Shown piece by piece: positions 57,012 through 64,000 of a stretch of 64,000 bases of DNA. Position numbers and translations under genes: made by a program. The stretch is from Holtermanniella nyarrowii. Its lineage: Eukaryota; Basidiomycota; Tremellomycetes; Holtermanniales. Under the pieces are notes generated by a model. It had not been told where the DNA came from, did no database searches, and saw only the letters and a list, made by a program, of their open reading frames with translations. How positions within the stretch are numbered: the first letter of the stretch is position 1; every line of letters starts with the position of its first letter. The stretch spans positions 458,836-522,835 of the forward strand of contig BCIT01000008.1 of assembly GCA_001600035.1 (NCBI GenBank), in the 5' to 3' direction.

Positions 57012-57401
57012 TGTTTGTGTGTGTGTGTGTTTGATTTGTTGAAGAAACAAGGTTTTGTTTGAGAAAAGGAAACGGATTGTGGGAACTGCGGCCGTTCACG
57101 TCCGAAAAAGGTACGTCATCGGTTGGTTCCCGTTTCGTGGCGGAATGGGTGGCAAAAATGGAATTCGATCCGTCAGGGCATGTTTGTATTACTAGCATAT
57201 CGGGAGTTGATTGATTATTCAACGCATTTTTGTAACAGTTTAGCAAATGTCGTGTCTCAATCAAGACACTGACTGAGCCAACGTGCGCTGCAGCGGTGGC
57301 GACACGAGGATAGGGCTTGGCGAGTTCCCCATGACTTGTTTCAACAAGCTGTATAGAGGTATGCATACGCATCAGCATACAAGGCGCGTTGGAACCTTTT
57401 T
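57012..57401. other. Upstream region of 6-phosphogluconolactonase
   Basis: No gene. A short (TG)n tract lies at about 57,018-57,031, in the 5' leader of the 6-phosphogluconolactonase transcript. Confidence 0.45.
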
Positions 57402-57656
57402 CTATAGCTCTCGAAGATCAGCGTCACTGACAAACGGTCGAATATAGCTAGAAGAGGCCGTACAGCGACCCACGAGCGTAATGATATAACCTTCAACACC
57501 GTTACGAGTTGTGCGAATGGGATCTTCCGAGAAAAGCAGTCCAGCAGAGTCGTCATTCGGTCCTTGTCGCTTCCAGACGGACCACTGGAAGCAGGGTCTA
57601 TCGCCAGGAGATTGTGAGTGATGGGGGCATCGACTTGTCTTTGTGAAGCTAGACAT
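57402..57656 (-). CDS. Small single-exon ORF, 84 aa, unknown
   Basis: Starts MSSFTKTSRCPHHSQSPGD and ends IRPFVSDADLREL; intronless. Contains NGVEGYIITLVGRCTASSS. No signal peptide or membrane helix. A TATA box reading ACTATAAAAC lies at 57,690-57,697, about 38 nt upstream of the ATG, the same arrangement as for the small paralogues at 44,922 and the ORF at 6,387. No clear sequence similarity to those, and no known family recognised. Confidence 0.5.
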   Translation of the reverse strand: MSSFTKTSRCPHHSQSPGDRPCFQWSVWKRQGPNDDSAGLLFSEDPIRTTRNGVEGYIITLVGRCTASSSYIRPFVSDADLREL

Positions 57657-58472
57657 GTAAGAGATGAGTGGGAAGAGAGACTAGCGGCGTTTTATAGTCT
57701 TTTTGGCAGACAGAACCGGCTTTGCAGGAGCTCCTATATACTCGTGAAGCTCCAGCGCTTCGTCTGAGATGGGTCCGCCGACTTGCCGTCGTGTATCAAG
57801 GGAATATGCCTTTCAGTGGCATCATCTGGAAGCTGACAAATCCCAAGACTGGAGCGCCGAAAGAGCATCCGACGGCCATGCGCCACCGCAGCCTTTGCGA
57901 GCTCATTCTCCTACTCTTTGATTGATATTGTTCACTTGAGCCGTTGAGCGAGTTGGACAGCCCAGCGGGTGCGGGTTCACCTGATGTGCTGTCGGCCTCG
58001 CCGATGAAGAACTCACTCAGCTGAGATGACAGACTACCTTTATTCGTGGACTACAGAAGCCCTGGATGCACTGTTCGCTCGAAGAAGCTCTCGCTCAAAC
58101 GCCTCATTGAAACTGCACGTCGCCACGATCGTTCGGGACGCGTCGTCGTTCGCGCGGGGCCATTTAGGCATGTTGTGAAAAAGGGTCAGAACGCGAAGCG
58201 ATGCACTGCTTTTTGCCAACGTTCTTACCCTGAACGGCGTAGACGTAGATGGATAGAAATGGATAATAACATAACCGAAACCAGCTTTACAGTGCCAAGC
58301 TTGAGAAAACAGACTAAAGAAACAATCCTTTGACCGCCACACGGTCAACTCCTGTTTAGTCCGTCACTTCAACTTTAAAAGCCGCGCCGCTCAAACACTT
58401 TGATTTCTTTCCGCGAAATCAAAACTTCTTCCTCTTGCTCGTTCAAAACACTTTCCTCTCTCACCTTTCACC
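57657..58472. other. Intergenic region between the small ORF and alpha-amylase
   Basis: No supported gene. Overlapping frames on both strands at 58,040-58,350 lack motifs. A TTTAAAAGCC element at about 58,373, roughly 100 bp before the amylase ATG, may be its TATA-like element. Confidence 0.4.
57690..57697 (-). promoter_or_regulatory. TATA box of the small ORF at 57,402
   Basis: ACTATAAAAC on the minus strand, about 38 nt before the ATG at 57,656. Confidence 0.55.
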
Positions 58473-60290
58473 ATGATGCTTACCTCCCTCCTGTCCTTAC
58501 TTCCCCTACTTCCCCTCGCTTTCGGTCTGACAAACGAACAAGGCCGTCAACGATCAGTCTACCAAGTCATCACGGACCGCTTTGCCCTCGCCGACGGTTC
58601 ATCGCCATCATGTTCGCCAAACGACAGAAAGTACTGTGGTGGTTCATGGAAAGGTATCGAGAGCAAGCTTGACTATATCCAAGGCATGGGCTTTGATACC
58701 GTTTGGATCAGTCCAGTCGTCGAAAACATTGGTGGAACGACCGGTCTTGGCGAGGTTCGTTGAACAAAAGGCCGGGGAAGAGCTGACGTTTCAGGCGTAC
58801 CACGGCTACTGGACATTGAACCCAGAGAGTAAGTCGATTGACCGACGCGGGAAAGTGTCACTCCTAACGCACAGACCTCAACGCCAAATTCGGTACCGCC
58901 GACGACCTTAAATCCCTCGCGTCCGCCCTCCACGCAAAGGGGATGTACCTGATGGTCGACGTTGTCGTCAACCACGTAGCAGCCACTTCCTCATCCACCT
59001 TCTCCCCCTCTGCCGCGTACGGGCCATTCTCCACGACGGCAGACTACCACCCCTTTTGCTGGATCGAAGATTACAGCAACCAGACTCAGGTCGAGCAGTG
59101 CTGGCTTGGTGACTCGCAGGTTGCGTTGCCTGACCTTAACACTCAGAGCACGACTGTGCGTGATTACTGGAATGATTGGGTACAAAAGTTGGTTAAAGAC
59201 TACTCGGTCGACGCGATTCGTATCGGTATGTTGACGCGTCCGGTTTTTGAGCTGACGGGTAGATACGGTCAAGCACGTTGAGAAGGAATTCTTCCCTGGT
59301 TTCATCGCCGCCGCCAACGTCTGGAATGTTGGAGAAATTCTCGAGGGTGGTCAGTAATATTTCAAGGTATTCAAGCGTATCTGACAAACAGACGCCGCGT
59401 ACAACGCCGCCTACCAAAAAGACGCCGACCTCAACCCCTTCAACTACCCCATCTATTTCCCTCTTGTCGCCGCCTTCAACTCGACATCAGGCAATCTTCA
59501 AGCTCTCGCCGACATGGTCTCGACAGTCAAGAGCACCTTTGAAGACCCTACGCTCTTGGGTTCTTTCATCGAGTACGTCGTCTCACAAGCGGGATGAAGC
59601 TGATAGGCAGCAACCACGATAACCCAAGAATCGAGTCGTACCAGACTGATGCGGCTTTGATCAAGAACGCTCAGACGTATCCTTTGGTCACTGACGGTAT
59701 CCCATACGTCTACTGTAAGTTCTGGATGCCCAGAATGAAGCTGATGATCAGACGGTAGCGAGGATGGCTTTAGTGGCGGTGCAGACCCCGCCAACCGTGA
59801 ACCGCTCTGGACATCCAAATACGCAACCGACAAAGACATGTACAAGCACTTTGCATCCCTCAACAAAGCTCGTTCAGCAGCTTTCAACGCCTCTTCATCC
59901 TTCTACACCAATCAAATGTCCGTCGCCACCATTGGTTCATCTGAAATCGCCATCAACAAAGCTCCCCTCTTCTCGCTCCTCTCGAACCGCGGTGCTGGAA
60001 GCGGTAACAACGCGGTCACCGTCTCGTCTGCGCAGAGCGGTTTCGCAGCCAATGACGCTGTCGTTGATGTGCTTACGTGTGAAGCCATGACTGTTGATGG
60101 GTCGGGGAACCTGGCTGTTATGATCAACAATGGTGCTCCGCGTGTCTTCCTCACGAACGCCAACAAGGGTTCGCTTTGTAGTTCGACTACGGCTACTACG
60201 GCCACTCCTGCGGGTGGAGCTGGCAAGGTCGGTGGTGCCGGTATGGGCTTGATCGCGGCAGTTGGTACTGTTCTGGTAATGGTGCTTTGA
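58473..60290 (+). CDS. Secreted, predicted GPI-anchored alpha-amylase (GH13)
   Basis: Cleaves alpha-1,4-glucan outside the cell. Signal peptide [18 protein letters not shown], then [18 protein letters not shown], the usual start of fungal GH13_1 enzymes. Conserved regions: VDVVVNHVA (region I), DAIRIDTVKHV with the nucleophile Asp, [10 protein letters not shown] with the acid/base Glu, and ENHDNPR with the transition-state Asp. [20 protein letters not shown] follows. The C-terminus after the barrel is a Thr/Ala/Gly-rich tail ending in a hydrophobic segment ([16 protein letters not shown]), a GPI signal. Similar GPI amylases in ascomycetes act in cell-wall alpha-glucan synthesis. Six short introns; about 510 residues. 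Confidence 0.93.
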
Positions 60291-60424
60291 GGAGAGTTTT
60301 CGGAAGGACATTATGGACTTTAGACGAGGGATGCATGCATGCAAGATGCTATTCTACAACACAATACTGCTTGTTAGTATAGTAGCAAGCGGCTACGCTG
60401 TGTGGTGACGTACAAGTTGAACCG

Positions 60425-60753
60425 TTATTCCTTGTCCAAATCAGACCACGCCTCGTTCTTTTTGGCAGTCATAGCTTTCGCCGCTTCCTTGTTCCTTGCT
60501 GTCCGATCGAGACGCTGTCACTCAGCGAGAGCCTTGTAGACTAGCAAAGACTCACCTCTTGTCGTAGACACATGTTCATCTCATGCTTGACACCGTTACA
60601 CTGCCCTGTAAACTTGTAGATCAAGCCTTGGGCATGGCAAGCATGAAGTGCAGCGATCAAGTCTGCGCACGCTGGGGAGATCAGCTATGCCGCTGGCAGG
60701 GAAGAAGAGATCTTACCGAGTTGCCGATCTTTGACGCCCAGAGGAGGGTGCAT
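60425..60753 (-). CDS. CMC2: COX assembly mitochondrial protein CMC2 (twin CX9C)
   Basis: Small intermembrane-space protein needed for cytochrome c oxidase assembly. Three exons: MHPPLGVKDRQL, then ACADLIAALHACHAQGLIY joined to KFTGQCNGVKHEMNMCLRQE, then RLDRTARNKEAAKAM to a terminal SDLDKE. The cysteines form two C-x9-C pairs (CADLIAALHAC and CNGVKHEMNMC), the diagnostic motif imported through Mia40. About 80 residues. No single exon is longer than about 80 bases, so it is easily missed. Confidence 0.88.
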
Positions 60754-61284
60754 GGTTGGTTGTCAATGGATCAGCGGCAAGAGTCGGAAATCTCACTTTC
60801 TCCGAACCTTGTCCGGTATCCCGACAACGGAGTGTGGCATCTTTGCTGGGGGCAGACGGAAGAGACCGGGCCATCATACAAAGCGATACAAGGGCTAAAA
60901 GTCCGTCTCTATACCACCTACGCACCATGAGCAAACAGGTGCGTCCGACGCCATTGAATGGACGTGGCATTGCTACGCTAGACCTGAAGAAGTCGCTACA
61001 AATCATTCAGCGGGTAGAGAGCAGTAATATATCCCACAACAGCGGCAGCATGAGAACATCCGATTCATATGTGGGGAATACTCCAATTGTCCATACTCGA
61101 CGCAAAACGACAAACGACAAACGAGGGTGTAGGAGGCACTATAACGAGTCTATTGGGTACGAGGATAGGAAGGAAGAAAAGGGAAAACGACAAGTGTTCG
61201 AGATGCAGTGACAATGCTAGAGGTACAATGCGATTGGCGAGAGAAGGAAAGGAACTTGAAGACAAGTCGAAGCGCACGCGGTGT
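60754..61284. other. Intergenic region, no supported gene
   Basis: About 530 bp holding the CMC2 promoter and the 3' region of the glyoxal oxidase gene. No motif-bearing frame or repeat seen. Confidence 0.4.
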
Positions 61285-63460
61285 TTAGAACGCGGCGACG
61301 ACGGCGAGTGCGAGGGCTGCGAGAGCGGTGAAGCCTGGCAAGACGAACGCAGATGACGCGGCGCCTGAAGGGCTGTTGGCTGCTGATGCACCAGCACTAG
61401 CGCCAGCCTCGTTACCAGACCCCGATGCCGACGCCGAAGGCTGCTCGACAGCCTTAACGCTTGATTCAGGAAGCGCAGCAGCCGTCGCAATAGGCTGATC
61501 ACCCAGCTGACCCGATCCAACCATGATGAACTCTGCAACAGAGGGAATCCCCTCCACCACAAGGAACAGCATTGCCGGACCAGGCTGGAACAGCGCAGGG
61601 TTGGGTGGCATCTGCGCGATATGCAGTGTCGTGTTGCCAGTGTTCATATCGATTTCGTAAGACGTCGTAAGTTCGAGATAACGTTGGCCGAAAGCGATAG
61701 CGTGGGTGTTGAAGCCACCGCGAAGAACGACGACTTTGGTGTTCTTGGCGACGTTTTCATCGGTGTTGGCCCAGACGTGCGTCCACTCGTTACCGCCGTA
61801 CGAGAGGGACGCCGGAACTTGGGAAAGGGCGGGACGGGGAGAGTTGTACCATGATGGATACCATCGCTCGACAGAAGTCTTGGAACCCCATTGCTGGGTA
61901 GTAAAGTCTTTGTTGGGGTTCGAGCCCGAGATGACGATGGAACCATCGGCGATGAGGACGGCAGTAGAGTGGTACATGCGCTCGTGCTGAGAAGCAGAGA
62001 GACCTTGACGAGACCAGCGAGCGCCCTTGGCGTTATTGGGGCTGTAGATGGCGGGCATGTAAATAGGGTCCTGGCCGTAGGATTCTTTATGTCAGATCAT
62101 TCAGTCAAGTGACAAACTCACCTCCGACACTGTAGCCGTCATCACCATAACCAGCAGTACCCATCGCAACACCGTTGCCCATCCACATCTCTCCATCAGG
62201 AAGGTAAACGAATTGACCCATGCTGCGACCCTCGAGCTACACGTCAGCATCACCTTGCACTCCCAAAAACTCACCATGAAGTCATCCGTCTCATACTGCG
62301 GCGCAGCGTCCATCGGGCTAATCCTCACACAAGAGTTATCTGCCGGAACAGCAGTAACATTGTATTTGGCGCCTCCATCATCACCCCACTGCGGCGGGTT
62401 TGAACCTCCACAGAACAACAAGCTAACCGTATAGTTGTTCGCCGGCGTCAACGGCAGCATGGCCGTCGCAGCCGAAGCCGGGTAAACACGCGTCGCAAAA
62501 GGCATATCAGGGAGATACTGCGTGCTGAGTGTCTTCCAATCATAAATGATCGTCTTTCTCGAAGCCTGCATGAACAACCTCCCATCAGGCAACAACCACG
62601 TCAAAGCATAAAGGTTCACAGGCAGCGTGTCTGTCAAGAACTGCAAGTTGATGGCTTTGCCATCACCTTTGGAAGGCCAGAATTCGTAGGTTGGGTTATC
62701 TTGAGTGGCAGTGTTGACGTATCCGCCATTGTTGTCGCCACCGATGATGATGACGCTGCCGTCTTCAAGAACTTCGACCATGGGATACCAACGCCGACCT
62801 GTCATTTGTAGCCAGCCTTGAGAGGTGCCAGTGGTGGCGGCGACTTCGAATGTGACTGTTCCTTCGACCCAGTTGCATTTTTGATCGATGCAGGGGTCGA
62901 GGAGACGGATGGCTGTTCCACCGTCATAGTCGTTGTAGGCATTCTTGCCGCCGACAGTTGCGACGCCGTTGGTTGTGATAGCTAACGGTCAGTATGAGCT
63001 CGCTTGGATGTAAAGAAAGACGCACGTTGATTCCCACCAAAGACGATCCACGTGCCGTTGCCGAGCACAGCTCCGCCGGCTACAAAGTCAGCTGCGGTCA
63101 ACGCCCAAGACAACACTCACCACAGAAGGTATTGCTCTGTACCTCCATGGTCCGATACGTGTTCGTCGCGATATCATACTCGACACCCCACGCCGGGTGA
63201 ACGGTACCATCAGCAGCAGTGACCGTTACTGGATTATTCTCTGCTTTCTGTTGTCATCAGCACGGCTCTTCCAAAGCCAAAGCACTCACGTCGAGGATGT
63301 ACAGCTTTTGACTGTTACCGACAAACATCATTTGTGCACTGATGCCTGCATCGCCGACGAGTTCAAACCCAAGAGGTTTGGGTGCCCGCTTGTCAAGTGG
63401 GTTTGCCGATACGCTCGCCGTGGCGGCGGTGGCAAGGAGAAGCTTTGTCGAGAGCTTCAT
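61285..63460 (-). CDS. Glyoxal oxidase (copper radical oxidase), predicted GPI-anchored
   Basis: Oxidises small aldehydes and releases hydrogen peroxide. Signal peptide MKLSTKLLLATAATASVSAN, followed by the seven-bladed kelch propeller typical of the galactose/glyoxal-oxidase family. Motifs: AGGAVLGNGTWIVFGGNQ, RRWYPMVEVLEDGSVIIIGG, YALTWLLPDGRLFMQ, LLFCGGSNPP, DDFMLEGR and ERMYHSTAVLIADGSIVISG, where the Tyr and His fit the copper site, then PNKDF and a C-terminal Ig-like domain with GFNTHAIAFGQRYLEL, whose His is the last copper ligand. The end is Ser/Ala/Gly-rich with a hydrophobic GPI signal (FTALAALALAVVAAF). Five introns; about 640 residues. Resembles U. maydis Glo1 by architecture. Confidence 0.92.
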
Positions 63461-64000
63461 ACTGAAGTGGTTCTCTGAAAGAGTGTACTGTTGAAGCCAG
63501 TGACTGTCGGAGCGTCAGCGTCTGCGTCTGCGTCTCAAGTGGATTGGAGATCAAAGGTAGGTAGTGGCGGTGACGCGAGTGGGTGAAAGGAGGATGAAGA
63601 ACTCACAAACTTGGCAATGCTATGTTGACCGTTTCTAGCTAGGCTGTTGTTCAGGAGCCAGTGCTTGTTGCTCTAATGTTCTAAAATCGGACTTTGTAGA
63701 TGTTGAAAGGGAAGGGATGAAATCGAGGGTTGTGCCGTTGTTTTCGTGTAGTTTGAGGGCCGAGCGATAGTCAAATTGAGATCGGATGCAAGCCAAAGGA
63801 GGGCGAATACAGATACTGATGACGAGTAGTCTGTGCGCTGTCTACCGACTGTAGTCAGCTTGGTTCCGTCTTGCTGCGGCCACCGTCAAATCGGTGCCAC
63901 CCAGCTGCCGCCAAGTTTCAGGTTCTCGGCAGTTTGAACTCACCTAGCGTCTAAAAGGGGGCGGGTCGGTTTAGTGTTGATTTAGACTACCAAATGATAT
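63461..64000. other. Upstream region of the glyoxal oxidase gene
   Basis: Promoter of the glyoxal oxidase gene; a short GCGTCTGCGTCTGCGTCT hexamer tract occurs near 63,515-63,535. No gene seen to the window end. Confidence 0.4.

Noticed and set aside
58040-58348. Overlapping ORFs on both strands upstream of amylase
   Set aside because: No motif, and composition resembles neighbouring non-coding sequence.
1-64000. tRNA or rRNA genes
   Set aside because: I looked for B-box sequences of the GGTTCGANTCC kind and for rRNA-like blocks and found only isolated partial matches without a matching A box or acceptor stem.
1-64000. Transposons or virus-derived elements
   Set aside because: No transposase, reverse transcriptase, integrase or capsid-like frame and no long terminal repeats were seen; the only repeats are the diverged units in the UBC13 intron.

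Overview
The window looks like a compact basidiomycete nuclear genome, probably a yeast-like lineage such as Tremellomycetes; placement to class is my inference. The grounds are dense genes on both strands, many very short introns (mostly 35-60 nt, GT-AG, with a CTGAC or CTAAC branch site just before the AG), short divergent promoters, and basidiomycete-type gene content such as a glyoxal oxidase with a predicted GPI signal. I see no rRNA, tRNA, CRISPR array, intact transposon or virus-derived element. Gene models were spliced by eye, so internal exon borders may be off by a few bases.

Layout. 1-3.1 kb: a partial protein built from a duplicated Cys/Pro-rich unit and a LEA-like membrane protein. 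3.3-6.2 kb: HMG-box protein and ATP10. 6.4-10.3 kb: a small TATA-driven ORF, then one reading frame that runs from a high-affinity iron permease (FTR1) into FAD synthetase (FAD1). 10.4-22.3 kb: GCN20-type ABCF ATPase, RIM9/PalI, UBC13, cytochrome c peroxidase, eIF3j and cyclin L. 22.4-26.6 kb: a gene-poor stretch with three BTB-like paralogues, one intact and two decayed. 27-30.5 kb: secreted GH37 trehalase. 31.5-44.6 kb: two unrecognised genes, the nuclear-rim protein NUR1, a long coiled-coil protein, a bZIP/AT-hook protein, NFU1 and a SWI3/RSC8-type SWIRM-SANT protein. 44.9-46.0 kb: a pair of small paralogues, one lacking an ATG. 46.3-53.9 kb: DUF3237 protein, cytochrome b561, dynamitin, a predicted myristoylated protein and a p27-autoantigen zinc-ribbon protein. 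53.9-57.0 kb: 6-phosphogluconolactonase. 57.4-63.5 kb: a small ORF, GPI-type alpha-amylase, CMC2 and glyoxal oxidase.

Three things stand out. The FTR1-FAD1 frame has no ATG from which FAD1 could start alone, so it reads as a fusion tethering FAD synthesis to the iron permease. UBC13 and 6-phosphogluconolactonase each carry one intron about fifty times longer than their neighbours (2,633 and 2,090 nt), and the UBC13 intron is filled with diverged repeats. Several small single-exon ORFs share a TATA box about 40 nt before the start codon, unlike the ordinary genes around them.

Functionally the window is mostly housekeeping: respiratory-complex assembly (ATP10, CMC2), Fe-S assembly (NFU1), translation (eIF3j, GCN20), chromatin, K63 ubiquitination and dynactin. 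It also holds secreted or surface carbohydrate and oxidative enzymes (trehalase, amylase, glyoxal oxidase) and redox/iron functions (FTR1-FAD1, cytochrome b561, cytochrome c peroxidase).
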